A stretch of 64,000 nt of DNA from Hoeflea sp. 108 (GCF_000372965.1 NZ_KB890024.1:2358839-2422838); one strand, 5' to 3'. Shown: positions 52,590 to 61,088, counted from the first letter of the stretch. Translations and numbers: made by a program. The notes: generated from the letters alone by a model not told the origin.

Positions 52590-53354
52590 TCAGTAGAAGA
52601 CGCGTCCGCCATTGACCATCAGCGTCTGGCCGGTGATGAAACGCGACTTCTCGCTCGATAGGAAAATCACTGCGTTTGCAATGTCTTCCGGCTCGCTGAG
52701 CTCGCCGAGCGGGATCATGTTCTTGGCGCGTTCATAGGCATCCTTGGGGATGCGCTGCATGGCGCGCGTGTTGGTCGGACCGGGGCACACGGCGTTGACG
52801 TTGACCTTGAAGGGCCCGAGCTCGCGGGCAAGCGCACGGGTGAAACCGAGCACGCCTGCCTTGGCCGAGGCGTAGTCGACGGTGCCGATGTCGCCGTTCA
52901 TCGCCGAATCCGACGAGATCGACACGATCTTGCCCGAGCGCCGCTCGCGCATGTCCTCGACCACCTGGCGCGTGCACATCAGCGTCGTCATCAGCGACAC
53001 GCCAACGACGAACTGCAGCGTCTCGGGCTTGGCCTGCCAGAACTCCGAATAGTTCTCGCGGGCGGTCTGGCCGATGTTGTTGAGCAGCATGTCGATCGGC
53101 CCGAGCTCGCGCTTGATCCGGGCAAAGCTGTCTGTCACCACCTCCTGGCTTGTCATGTCGCCGACCAAGGCCAGCGCCTTGACCTTGTGGGCGCGCACCA
53201 GTTCGGCGGTTTCGGCCAGTGCTTCGGCCTCGCGGTCGAGGATCGCGACATCGGCGCCTTCCTGGGCATAAGCGATCGCTGCGGCCCGGCCGATGCCGTT
53301 GCCGGCGCCGGTGACGACGGCAATCTTGCCGGCGAATTGTCTCTGGTCAGTCAT
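52590..53354 (-). CDS. SDR family oxidoreductase
   Basis: The 254-residue classical SDR has VVTGAGNGIGRAAAIAY, LLNNIGQ, and the Ser and Tyr-Lys in SISSDSAMNGDIGTVDYASAKAG, then the C-terminal GQTLMVNGGRVFY. The form NNIGQ in place of NNAG is seen in alicyclic hydroxyacyl-CoA dehydrogenases, such as 2-hydroxycyclohexanecarboxyl-CoA dehydrogenase. A hydroxyacyl-CoA of the ring pathway is a plausible substrate. GGGAGGGAAAGC precedes the ATG. Confidence 0.85.
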   Translation of the reverse strand: MTDQRQFAGKIAVVTGAGNGIGRAAAIAYAQEGADVAILDREAEALAETAELVRAHKVKALALVGDMTSQEVVTDSFARIKRELGPIDMLLNNIGQTARENYSEFWQAKPETLQFVVGVSLMTTLMCTRQVVEDMRERRSGKIVSISSDSAMNGDIGTVDYASAKAGVLGFTRALARELGPFKVNVNAVCPGPTNTRAMQRIPKDAYERAKNMIPLGELSEPEDIANAVIFLSSEKSRFITGQTLMVNGGRVFY

Positions 53355-53399
53355 GCTTTCCCTCCCTGCGGAAATGCTGGTCTGTGAACTGATTGGGCG

Positions 53400-53933
53400 T
53401 CAGCCGTGGCGGCCGAAAAGCGTCAGGGCTCGATAGGACAGGTCGTCGGGCCCTGGCAGGCCGGGCGGGCTGCCGGCGGCGAAATCCTTGTAGGCGTCTG
53501 CGTCGACGGCCCGCCTTGTCGACCAGTCGAGCGTGATCGAGCGGCCGAGGAAGCGCCACTCGCCATCGTCGCGCCTGTAGCGGTCGAGGCTGCGGCTGCC
53601 TGTTATGACCTCATGGGCGTCGGGGCCGTGAGTGCGGTGATAATTGATCTTGTAGACCTCGCCCTCGGCGCGGTCGCCATCGATCTCGAAGCTGGTGTTG
53701 ACCACGTAGTGTGCGGTCGCAGCGTAGTTGGACAGGGCCTTCTCGACGAAGACCATGTATTCGTCTGGCCCACCCACGAACATATCGCCATGCTCCTCGA
53801 AGGCGTCGTCGTGATAGAGGCTACGCAAGAGCTTGAAGTCGCGCCGGTCGACTGCGCGCGAATAGGCCGTCACCAGCCGCCGCAGCGCCTCGCGCACCGC
53901 GATTTCCTGAAGATCTGCCTCCCGTATGCCCAT
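53400..53933 (-). CDS. SnoaL/NTF2-like protein (second of four)
   Basis: The 177-residue product starts at ATG 53933 (MGIREADLQEIAVRE), with GGAGGAAA upstream. It has REALRRLVTAYSRAVDRRD, LYHDDAFEEHGDMFVGG and TAHYVVNTSFEIDGDRAEG, the usual SnoaL layout with an acidic and a His residue in the pocket. The end (LPGPDDLSYRALTLFGRHG) is extra. Homologues occur in gene clusters for steroids and polycyclic compounds. The reaction is unknown. Confidence 0.8.
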   Translation of the reverse strand: MGIREADLQEIAVREALRRLVTAYSRAVDRRDFKLLRSLYHDDAFEEHGDMFVGGPDEYMVFVEKALSNYAATAHYVVNTSFEIDGDRAEGEVYKINYHRTHGPDAHEVITGSRSLDRYRRDDGEWRFLGRSITLDWSTRRAVDADAYKDFAAGSPPGLPGPDDLSYRALTLFGRHG

Positions 53934-53971
53934 GCCAAATTTCCTCCCTGGCCCAGGCGCGTCCTTGCCTC

Positions 53972-55147
53972 TTACAGCTTGCCGCGCGGCTCCCTGGGCA
54001 TGCCGAGGCCTTGCTCGGCAATGATGTTGAGCTGGATTTCGTTGGTGCCGCCGTAAATCGTGTCGGCGCGCGCAAACAGGAACATCTGCTGCAGGCGTTC
54101 GCGGCGCGGATCGTCCGCTACAATGTTGGCGTCCATCTTCAGCACGTCCATGGCGAGGCGACCGAGATCGCGATGCCAGTTCGACCACTGGTACTTGTAG
54201 GTCAGCGCCTCGCGCCGCGTTTCCGCCGACTGGTCGTCGCTGAGTACGCGCATGGCGAGGTAGCGCATGGCGCGCAAGCCGGTCCAGGCATAGGCGACGC
54301 GCTGGCGTATTGCGGGCGACCGGTCGGAGCCATTCTCCTTTGATACTTCGACGATCAGGTCGAGTTCCTGCTGGAAGCTCATCTGCTGGCCGAGCGTCGA
54401 GATGCCGCGCTCGAAACCGAGCAGGGCCATGGCGATCTTCCAGCCATCGCCGGGCTGTCCCAGAACATCATCGGCCTTGGCGCGCGCGTCGTCGAAGAAC
54501 ACCGAATTGAACTCGGCGCCGCCGCCGATCTGCTTGATCGGGTGGATGTCGACGCCCGGCTGGTCTAGCGGCATGAGCAGGAAGATCAGGCCGTTGCGGC
54601 CGACCGAGCCTTCTTCGCAGCGCGCCACGACAAAAATCCAGTCGGACAGATGCGCGAGCGAGGTCCACACCTTCTGGCCCGAAACGATCCAGTCGCCGGT
54701 CTCGGGATCGAGTTTCGCACGGGTCTTGATGTTGCCGAAGTCTGACCCGGCGCTCGGTTCGGAATAGCCCTGGGCCCAGAACTCCGTGCCACTGCGGATG
54801 CCAGGCAGGAAGCGCTTCTTCTGTTCCTCCGTGCCGAAGGCGATCAGCGTCGGTCCCATCAGCCCCTCGCCGATATGGCCCATGCGGCCGGGACCGCCGG
54901 CGCGGCTGTATTCTTCCTGGAATGCCACCTGTTCGGCGACCGACAGTCCGCGTCCGCCGTGCTCGGCCGGCCAACCCGGGCAGGTCCAGCGGCCAGCGGC
55001 AAGCTCGCGTTCCCATTCCTTGCGCAGTTCCGGCAGGGCATCACCTTCGCCCGAGCCGCCACGATACTTCAGCGCAGCGAACTTGCCGGTCAGATGGCCA
55101 GCCATCCACTCGCGCACCTCGGTGCGGAAAGCGTTCAGTTCGCTCAT
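53972..55147 (-). CDS. Acyl-CoA dehydrogenase, FadE30-like subunit
   Basis: The 391-residue product has GYSEPSAGSDFGNIKTRA and WTSLAHLSDWIFVVARCE in the flavin domain and YGGTNEIQLNIIAEQGLG near the end. It resembles mycobacterial FadE30, which desaturates the propionyl side chain of HIP-CoA-type intermediates. At the place of the usual catalytic Glu (YEGT) it has Gly, as in heteromeric steroid dehydrogenases whose active site is shared. Its ATG overlaps the stop of the next dehydrogenase gene by four bases, which supports an alpha-beta complex. Confidence 0.85.
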   Translation of the reverse strand: MSELNAFRTEVREWMAGHLTGKFAALKYRGGSGEGDALPELRKEWERELAAGRWTCPGWPAEHGGRGLSVAEQVAFQEEYSRAGGPGRMGHIGEGLMGPTLIAFGTEEQKKRFLPGIRSGTEFWAQGYSEPSAGSDFGNIKTRAKLDPETGDWIVSGQKVWTSLAHLSDWIFVVARCEEGSVGRNGLIFLLMPLDQPGVDIHPIKQIGGGAEFNSVFFDDARAKADDVLGQPGDGWKIAMALLGFERGISTLGQQMSFQQELDLIVEVSKENGSDRSPAIRQRVAYAWTGLRAMRYLAMRVLSDDQSAETRREALTYKYQWSNWHRDLGRLAMDVLKMDANIVADDPRRERLQQMFLFARADTIYGGTNEIQLNIIAEQGLGMPREPRGKL

Positions 55148-56280
55148 TTCAAGCCTCCGTCGGCGAAGACAGATGCGGCAATTCGGTCGAGTTGCGCCTC
55201 GCGTGCCCCAAGCAGCGCCGCACTCGCCTGCGCGCGCTTGAAATAGAGATGCGGGTCATATTCCCAGGTAAAGCCGACGCCGCCATGCAGCTGGATCGCT
55301 TCCTCGGCGGCACGGAACTGGAGATCGGAGGCGAGCACACGGGCTCCGGCGATCTCCAGCGCGCTTTCAACTGCGCCGGAGGTGCCCACACCCTGCGCCG
55401 CTCCGAACACCAGCGACCGCGTCTCAGCAACGTCGACCACCAGCTTGGCGCAGCGGTGCTTGATCGCCTGGAAAGACGCGATGGTGCGCCCGAACTGGAC
55501 GCGCTCGGCGATGTAGGCGAGCGTCACGTCGAGTGCCCCCTGCGCCGCGCCTAACTGTTCGGCGGCAAGGCCAAGATTGGCGAAGGTCAGCGCCCGCTGG
55601 AATTGTTCGGCGCTGACGCCTGCGTCATCGATGCGGCTTTCGGCGGAAACCTCCAGCGTCAGTTCGAGCGCAGCGACCGAACGCGTCGCGTCGAGCACCT
55701 TGAGTGGCGTGACCACCTGGCCAGAATCACGCGTCAGCGCAAACAGCGCCGTCGTTCCATCTTCCAGCCCGGCCGGCACCAGAACGACATCGGCAACCTC
55801 GAAGTCGATAACCTGCGCAACCTTGCCAGCCAGCCTGTACCCGCCGCCGGCACGGATGGCTTTGACCGCAACCGTCGCCGCCGGATCGGCCACAGAAAGA
55901 TCGGCATAAGCGACGGTCACGGCCATTTCGCCCGCGGCGATGGCGCCTAGGTATCTTACCTTGGCTTCCTCGCTTCCGGCCGACTGCAGAAGCGGTGCCG
56001 CCAGGCACACCGTCGACCAGAATGGCACGCAGGCAAGTCGCGCACCGGTAAGTTCCATCAGGATCGCCACCTCGGTGGCACCGAGCCCCAGCCCGCCGAA
56101 TTCCTCCGGGATCGCCATGGCGCACCAGCCGAGCTCGCGCGAAATGCTGTTCCACAGCACAGCGTCATGGCTGGCGCCGGTGTCGACCACGCGTCGGATC
56201 GCTTCGGATGATGACTGTTCGCGCAGGAAGCGCTGTGCCTCCTCGCGGATCATCTGCTGGTCTGGTGTGAATTCGAGCAT
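55144..56280 (-). CDS. Acyl-CoA dehydrogenase, partner subunit
   Basis: The 378-residue product is a divergent acyl-CoA dehydrogenase: EFTPDQQMIREEAQRFL at the start, GLGLGATEVAILMELTG, then VQFGRTIASFQAIKHRCAK and AIQLHGGVGFTWEYDPHLYF near the end. The flavin-loop residues of a classical enzyme (SEP-AGSD) are missing (here AYADLSVADPAAT), as in beta subunits of mycobacterial steroid dehydrogenases. It is coupled to the FadE30-like gene by ATGA and is the first gene of the minus-strand operon, 92 bases after the operator at 56373. Confidence 0.83.
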   Translation of the reverse strand: MLEFTPDQQMIREEAQRFLREQSSSEAIRRVVDTGASHDAVLWNSISRELGWCAMAIPEEFGGLGLGATEVAILMELTGARLACVPFWSTVCLAAPLLQSAGSEEAKVRYLGAIAAGEMAVTVAYADLSVADPAATVAVKAIRAGGGYRLAGKVAQVIDFEVADVVLVPAGLEDGTTALFALTRDSGQVVTPLKVLDATRSVAALELTLEVSAESRIDDAGVSAEQFQRALTFANLGLAAEQLGAAQGALDVTLAYIAERVQFGRTIASFQAIKHRCAKLVVDVAETRSLVFGAAQGVGTSGAVESALEIAGARVLASDLQFRAAEEAIQLHGGVGFTWEYDPHLYFKRAQASAALLGAREAQLDRIAASVFADGGLK

Positions 56281-56372
56281 GCGGTCCCGTCAGGCAAGGA
56301 ATGGAGCAGCGGTGTCGCGCCACGCGGCAACGAATGCGCTTCATGCCGGATGCCACCGGCCAGCGCCAGCAA

Positions 56373-56392
56373 CATCGTCCAAATGTGGGATG
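56373..56392. promoter_or_regulatory. 20-bp inverted repeat, catabolic-regulon operator (copy 2)
   Basis: CATCGTCC (56373-56380), AAAT, GTGGGATG (56385-56392). The left arm equals that of the perfect copy at 44656; the right arm keeps G and GATG. It stands in the divergent gap between the dehydrogenase operon (minus, 56280) and the SDR gene (plus, 56470), so it can serve both. Confidence 0.7.
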
Positions 56393-56469
56393 CCGGTGCT
56401 TGGTCCGGACTGGTCTGTTCGCAGCAGACTGCCGGCGCGAAACGGTCGCGCATTGCACTGGAGGCGACT

Positions 56470-57237
56470 ATGGGACTCAAGCGTTTCGACAACAAGGTGG
56501 TGCTGGTCACTGGCGCCGCATCCGGCATCGGCCGCGCCACAGCACTGCGCCTGGGCTCTGAAGGGGCAACGCTGATCCTCGCCGACCGCAATGTCGACGG
56601 CGCACGACAGGTCTGCACCACGGCCAGCGAGCAATATGGCGTCCGCGCCGACGCGCTTGCCTATGACGCAGCCGACAGGGCCTCGGCGCGCCGGATGGTC
56701 GACGAAGCGCTGGCGCTGCACGGCCGCCTCGACAGCCTGATCAACAATGCCGGCATCTACCGTCGTGATCATTTCGCCAACCAGACGGGCGACGACTGGT
56801 CGCTCGTGTTCGGCATCAACCTCGAAAGCGTCTTCCACATCGTGCACCAGGCGTTGCCGGCACTTATCGCCTCACGCGGCAATGTCGTGTCGACGGCATC
56901 GACCGCCGGTCTGCAGGGCATCGCCTATGCCGCCGCCTACGCCGCCTCCAAGGCGGGTATCATCGCCATGACCAAGTCGCTGGCGACGGAATACGCTCCC
57001 AAGGGTGTGCGCTTCAATGCCATCTGCCCCGGCCGCGTCCGCACCGAGATCGGCATAGGACTGCAGCCGATCGAGGACCAGAACCCCGACATCATGGTCA
57101 AGCCTCCAAAACTCGACGGCAAGGAAAGCGGCGAGCCCGAGGACATCGCCAGCGCCTTCGCCTATCTCGCCTCCGACGAGGCCTGCTTCGTCACCGGCGC
57201 CGTGCTGGTGGTCGACGGCGCCCAGACTGTTGGTTGA
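56470..57237 (+). CDS. SDR family oxidoreductase
   Basis: The 255-residue classical SDR has VLVTGAASGIGRATAL, LINNAGIY and the Tyr-Lys pair in YAAAYAASKAGIIAM; the end CFVTGAVLVVDGAQTVG is typical. The start is ATG 56470 (MGLKRFDNKVVLV), with GGAGGCGACT upstream. It is divergent from the dehydrogenase operon and shares the operator at 56373. The substrate is probably a hydroxyl or keto group on the ring system, which cannot be fixed from the sequence. Confidence 0.87.
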   Translation: MGLKRFDNKVVLVTGAASGIGRATALRLGSEGATLILADRNVDGARQVCTTASEQYGVRADALAYDAADRASARRMVDEALALHGRLDSLINNAGIYRRDHFANQTGDDWSLVFGINLESVFHIVHQALPALIASRGNVVSTASTAGLQGIAYAAAYAASKAGIIAMTKSLATEYAPKGVRFNAICPGRVRTEIGIGLQPIEDQNPDIMVKPPKLDGKESGEPEDIASAFAYLASDEACFVTGAVLVVDGAQTVG

Positions 57238-57252
57238 GTTTTTCTGAGAGAA

Positions 57253-57274
57253 GCGCCGGCCGTTGAGCCGGCGC
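57253..57274. terminator. Bidirectional hairpin between convergent SDR genes
   Basis: Perfect 8-bp arms GCGCCGGC (57253-57260) and GCCGGCGC (57267-57274) enclose CGTTGA in the 45-base convergent gap. The flanking T-tracts are poor, so termination may be weak. Confidence 0.55.
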
Positions 57275-57282
57275 ACCTGTCC

Positions 57283-58143
57283 TCAACCTTTGTGGGCGTG
57301 GGCCGTGATGACAGGACGGTTGGTCCACGTGCCATCGGCCGTCTGGCGCCATCCGCCGGCAGCCAGCGCGCCGCCGTCGAGATTGATCGTCGTGCCGGTG
57401 ATCCAGCTCGACAGTGGCGACGCCAGGAACAGTGCGGCACCGGCCGCATCGTCAGGCTGGCCATAACGGCCCAGCGGCATCCAGCGCTTGACCATGTGCT
57501 GATGTTCTTCGGGAATCCATTTCAGGATCTGGATCTGCTCGGTTTCGGTCGTCTCCGGCGCGATCGCGTTGACCCTGATGTTTTCAGGCGCGAGTTCGAG
57601 CGCCAGGCTCTTGGTGAAGCCGGTGATCGCGGTCTTGAAGGCACTGTAGACGGCGAAGTTGGGAATGCCGCGGAAGGCTTCGATGGTCGAGATGTTGATA
57701 ATGCTGGCGTTCTCGCCCTGGCGCAGCAGGGGCAGTGCGGCATGCGTCATCAGGAAGATGTGCTCGAGGTTGACGCCGTAGAGCGCGTTCCACTCGGCCC
57801 GCGTCGTCTCGGCGAACGGCTTGTGGACCCCGAGGAAGTCGCCGACATTATTGACCAGCACGTCGAGACGGCCGAAACCGTCCTTGACCCGTGCGATCAC
57901 TTCGTCGACGGCGGCAGCGTCGGTGACGTCGGCGCAGACGACGACGTTGCAGACGTCGGCGGCATCAAGTTCGGCCCGCACCTTGTCGGCGCGACACTGG
58001 TCCTTCTCCGCCACCACGACGACGGCCCCGCAACGCCCGAAAGCCAGCGCGATGGCGCGTCCGATGCCGGCCCCGCCACCGCTGATCAGGGTGATTTTGC
58101 CCAGCAGTGCGTCTGCCATACCAGCGAGTGAGGTTTCAGCCAT
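57283..58143 (-). CDS. SDR family oxidoreductase, Rv3548c-like
   Basis: The 286-residue product has ISGGGAGIGRAIALAFG, LVNNVGDFLGVHKPFAE, the Tyr-Lys pair in YSAFKTAITGFT and an unusual end GGALAAGGWRQTADGTWTNRP. The NNxGDF form and the GGW...WTNRP tail recall SDRs of the mycobacterial KstR2 regulon (Rv3548c type), whose exact reaction is not settled. It follows the third SnoaL gene (37 bases) and is probably driven from the operator region at 58645. Confidence 0.8.
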   Translation of the reverse strand: MAETSLAGMADALLGKITLISGGGAGIGRAIALAFGRCGAVVVVAEKDQCRADKVRAELDAADVCNVVVCADVTDAAAVDEVIARVKDGFGRLDVLVNNVGDFLGVHKPFAETTRAEWNALYGVNLEHIFLMTHAALPLLRQGENASIINISTIEAFRGIPNFAVYSAFKTAITGFTKSLALELAPENIRVNAIAPETTETEQIQILKWIPEEHQHMVKRWMPLGRYGQPDDAAGAALFLASPLSSWITGTTINLDGGALAAGGWRQTADGTWTNRPVITAHAHKG

Positions 58144-58180
58144 GATAGTCCCGTGAAAACAGATAATTGATGTTGATTGT

Positions 58181-58594
58181 TCAGCCGGCGCGGAAGGTCA
58201 TGTCGGTACGCCGGTGGGCAAACCGCCAGCCATTGGCGGTGCGGACGAAGCGGTCGAAATAGCGTCCGACGACGCGCGGCAGGGTCGCCGTCGGATCGTC
58301 GCGGCTGGTGCCGTGATAGGTGAAGGTCGCAACCCCGCTTGCGCTGTCGGCATCAGTCACGTCGATGACGATGTTGTGCGCCATGTGGATGGTGGTGTCG
58401 GTCCGCGCCTTGGCATCGAGATAGGCGCGCATCTCGGAATGGCCTCTGAGCGGCCCCTTCCAGGTTTCCCACAAGCCGTCAGGCGCCCATAGCGCGACCA
58501 GTTCCTCATGCCTGTAGTCGTCGACAAGGACGCAGTAGCGCTGCACCAGCTTGGCGCATTCATGTTCGGCGGCCATCCGATCCAAAAGATTCAT
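58181..58594 (-). CDS. SnoaL/NTF2-like protein (third of four)
   Basis: The 137-residue product is a minimal SnoaL domain: MAAEHECAKLVQRYCVLVDD, LWAPDGLWETWKGPLRGHS, TIHMAHNIVIDVTD and FDRFVRTANGWRFAHRRTD. Length and order are typical. It is divergent from the fourth SnoaL gene, with an operator copy between, and is followed by the Rv3548c-like SDR gene. Function may be dehydration or isomerisation of a CoA-linked or free ring intermediate, or lost catalysis. Confidence 0.82.
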   Translation of the reverse strand: MNLLDRMAAEHECAKLVQRYCVLVDDYRHEELVALWAPDGLWETWKGPLRGHSEMRAYLDAKARTDTTIHMAHNIVIDVTDADSASGVATFTYHGTSRDDPTATLPRVVGRYFDRFVRTANGWRFAHRRTDMTFRAG

Positions 58595-58644
58595 CCCATC
58601 CTCCCCTGATGTCGGTCCACCGTCGCGTCAGATGAAAGCGCCTT

Positions 58645-58664
58645 CATCCTCCAAACGAACGATG
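58645..58664. promoter_or_regulatory. 20-bp inverted repeat, catabolic-regulon operator (copy 3)
   Basis: CATCCTCC (58645-58652), AAAC, GAACGATG (58657-58664). Each arm differs by one base from the perfect copy at 44656. It lies between divergent SnoaL genes (58594 minus, 58722 plus). Confidence 0.7.
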
Positions 58665-58721
58665 GCGGACGAGCTCGACGCGTCAGCTATGGGCCGACAG
58701 CAGATAGCGGAGGAGGAACAG

Positions 58722-59210
58722 ATGTCAGAGCTCGAAGCGAGATTTGCCGCGCTCGAAGCGCGTATTGCAGGATTGGAGGACCAACTTGCCATCTACCAGC
58801 TGATCGCCACCTACGGCCCTTCGGTCGACAGCCGCACCGGCAGCGTCACCGCCTCGCTCTGGAGCGAGGACGGCGCCTATGACTTTGGCGGCGACCCGCT
58901 CGTCGGCGCCGAAAAGGTCGGTTCGCTGGTCAATATCGAACCGCATATCCACTACGTGGCCGACGGCTGCGCCCATGTGCTCAGCATGCCCCATATCACC
59001 GTCAACGGAGACAAGGCCGTGGCGACGGGCTACTCGCGCGTTTACCTCAATCAGGGCGATCACTGGCGTGTCGAGCGCGCTAGCGCGAACCGCTGGGAGC
59101 TTGTTCGCACCTCCAACGGCTGGCGCGTCCAGAATCGCGTCAATCGGCTGCTCAACGGCCAGGTCGAAGCGCGCGACCTGCTGTCGAGCGGCGTGAAAAG
59201 CGACGACTGA
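58722..59210 (+). CDS. SnoaL/NTF2-like protein (fourth of four)
   Basis: The start is ATG 58722 (MSELEARFAALEARIAGLEDQ, given here in part), with AGGAGGAACAG upstream. The 162-residue product opens with a short heptad-like helix (ELEARFAALEARIAGLE), then IYQLIATYGPSVDSRT, GAYDFGGDPLVGAEK, and HVLSMPHITVNGDKAVATGY and the final RTSNGWRVQNRVNRLLNG. The helix suggests dimer formation. It leads a plus-strand run with the two SDR genes and the TetR gene. Confidence 0.82.
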   Translation: MSELEARFAALEARIAGLEDQLAIYQLIATYGPSVDSRTGSVTASLWSEDGAYDFGGDPLVGAEKVGSLVNIEPHIHYVADGCAHVLSMPHITVNGDKAVATGYSRVYLNQGDHWRVERASANRWELVRTSNGWRVQNRVNRLLNGQVEARDLLSSGVKSDD

Positions 59211-59255
59211 CCGCATTCCGTCGATCCTCAGGCCCAAGGAGGTACCCTCGGCTGG

Positions 59256-59275
59256 CATCGTCCGAACGTGGGATG
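59256..59275. promoter_or_regulatory. 20-bp inverted repeat, catabolic-regulon operator (copy 4)
   Basis: CATCGTCC (59256-59263), GAAC, GTGGGATG (59268-59275). Both arms equal those of the copy at 56373. It lies 48 bases before the SDR start at 59323, so this SDR pair may have its own promoter. Confidence 0.7.
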
Positions 59276-59322
59276 CCTTCTGGGGCCGGTTCATCGAGTC
59301 TGGCCGGCCGGGAGGACACGAA

Positions 59323-60201
59323 ATGAATACACTTCAGGGCAAATCGGTGGTCATCACCGGAGCCGGATCAGGGCTGGGCGCAGCTTATGCACGCCATGCA
59401 GCAAGCCTGGGCGCTGCGGTCGTCGTCAACGACATCAGCACTGAGGCCGCGCAGTCGACGGTCGAATCGATCATGGCCGCAGGCGGCAAGGCCGTCGCGC
59501 ATGCCGGCGACATCTCGTCCTGGAGTTATGCGCAGTCACTCGTCGACGCCTGCATAGACGCTTTCGGCACCATTTCAGGCGTCGTCAACAATGCCGGTAT
59601 CCTGCGCATCGGCAAGATTCTAGACCTCACCGAGGCGGACATGCGCCGCATGGTCGAGATCAATCTGATAGGCACCGCCGCCTGCGCCAGCCATGCTGCG
59701 CGGCGTATGCTCGCCGCCGGCAAGGGCGGCTCGATCATCAATGTCGCCTCAGGTTCCCAGGCTGGTGACGTAGCCCTCGGCGGCTATGGTGCGACCAAGG
59801 GCGGCGTGGCGTCCCTCACCTACAGCTGGGCCATGGAGCTGCGTGGCACCGGCGTCCGCGTCAACGCATTGTCGCCGCTGGCGGAAACCGCCATGGCCGC
59901 CCAGAACAAGGCGCTGATGGCCGAGCAGGCAGCCAGCCGCGAAGTGCATTATGCTGCCCTGCCCGACGCCGGCGTCAACGCGCCCGTCGTCAGCTTCCTG
60001 CTCTCCGACGCTGCCGAAAAGATCAATGGCCAGGTCGTCCGCATCGCCGGCAAGCAGCTGTCCTTCGTCACCCATCCGCTGATCGCCGATCCTGTACTGG
60101 AGGGCGAATGGTCCTACGAGGCGGTTGCCGCGGCCTTCGCTGGCCCTCTGGCCGGCAGCCAGCAGCCGCTTGGCCTCGGCTACCAGAGGAAGCCCAAGTG
60201 A
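59323..60201 (+). CDS. SDR family oxidoreductase with C-terminal extension
   Basis: The 292-residue product has VVITGAGSGLGAAYARH, GVVNNAGIL and the Tyr-Lys pair in LGGYGATKGGVASL. After the SDR core (about 250) it has a tail with WSYEAVAAAFAGPLAG, similar to the end of steroid or multifunctional-type (HSD17B4-like) dehydrogenases. Its TGA overlaps the GTG start of the next SDR gene by four bases (GTGA), so the pair is coupled. The operator copy at 59256 lies just before it. Confidence 0.85.
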   Translation: MNTLQGKSVVITGAGSGLGAAYARHAASLGAAVVVNDISTEAAQSTVESIMAAGGKAVAHAGDISSWSYAQSLVDACIDAFGTISGVVNNAGILRIGKILDLTEADMRRMVEINLIGTAACASHAARRMLAAGKGGSIINVASGSQAGDVALGGYGATKGGVASLTYSWAMELRGTGVRVNALSPLAETAMAAQNKALMAEQAASREVHYAALPDAGVNAPVVSFLLSDAAEKINGQVVRIAGKQLSFVTHPLIADPVLEGEWSYEAVAAAFAGPLAGSQQPLGLGYQRKPK

Positions 60202-61088
60202 GCAGCACCGAACACAGGCGGGTCGCCGTCGTCACCGGCGCCAGCCGCGGCCTCGGCCGCGGCATTGCGATTGCACTCGGTGAGGCAGGCTTCACCGTCT
60301 ATTGTACGGGCCGCAGCGACCGCAAGGCCATCGGCCCATGGGGTGGCACCGTCCGCGACACCGCCGAGGCCATAGATCAGGCCGGCGGCAAGGGTGTCGT
60401 TGCCATCTGCGATCATCTCGATGACAGCCAGACCGAAGCTCTTTTTAAACGGGTCGACGCCGAACAAGGCCGTCTCGACCTGCTGGTCAACAACGCCTTT
60501 GCCATGCCCGACTGGGCTGTGCCCGACGGCAAATTCTGGGAGCGCCCTTTGTCCTTGTGGCGCGACATGATCGATGTCGGCCTGCGCTCGAGCTATGCGG
60601 CCAGCCATTTCGCCGCGCCTATCATGGTGCGCCAGCGTTCCGGCCTGATCGCCAACACCTCCGGCCCGGGCGGCAAGGTCTACCGCCACAGCCTGCCCTA
60701 TGGCGTCGGCAAGGCCGGCCAGGACAAGCTGGCCCACGACATGGCCCATGAGCTGCACCCCTTCGACGTTGCAGCGATCTCGCTGTGGCCGGGGCTGATC
60801 GGCACAGAGCGTACCCTCGCGGGCATCGCTGCTGGCGGCGTGGTCGGCGACAACGCCGGCAACCTGCCGCACATCGAGACACCGTTCTTCATCGGCCGCA
60901 TCCTGGCGGCAGTCCATGCTGCCGGTGACGCCATGGCCCTCAGCGGCGGCACCTTCTATTCGACCGAGCTTGCCGACCGCTATGGCGTCACAGACGCCGA
61001 TGGTCGCCGGCCGACATCGCGCCGGCCCCTGTTTGGCGCACCGCTTTACCAGCCCCTGACGGGCGAGGTCGTTCAAGGAACAGCATGA
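60198..61088 (+). CDS. SDR family oxidoreductase, DHRS1-like
   Basis: The 296-residue product starts at GTG 60198, with GAGGAAG upstream, and opens MSSTEHRRVAVVTGASRGLG. It has YCTGRSDR, LLVNNAFAMPDWAV and the Tyr-Lys pair in LPYGVGKAGQDKLAHDMAHEL. The NNA(F/Y)A form and SLWPGLIGTE are like the DHRS1 branch, whose human member reduces some steroids. It ends 166 bases before the TetR gene, close enough to share its transcript. Confidence 0.86.
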   Translation: MSSTEHRRVAVVTGASRGLGRGIAIALGEAGFTVYCTGRSDRKAIGPWGGTVRDTAEAIDQAGGKGVVAICDHLDDSQTEALFKRVDAEQGRLDLLVNNAFAMPDWAVPDGKFWERPLSLWRDMIDVGLRSSYAASHFAAPIMVRQRSGLIANTSGPGGKVYRHSLPYGVGKAGQDKLAHDMAHELHPFDVAAISLWPGLIGTERTLAGIAAGGVVGDNAGNLPHIETPFFIGRILAAVHAAGDAMALSGGTFYSTELADRYGVTDADGRRPTSRRPLFGAPLYQPLTGEVVQGTA

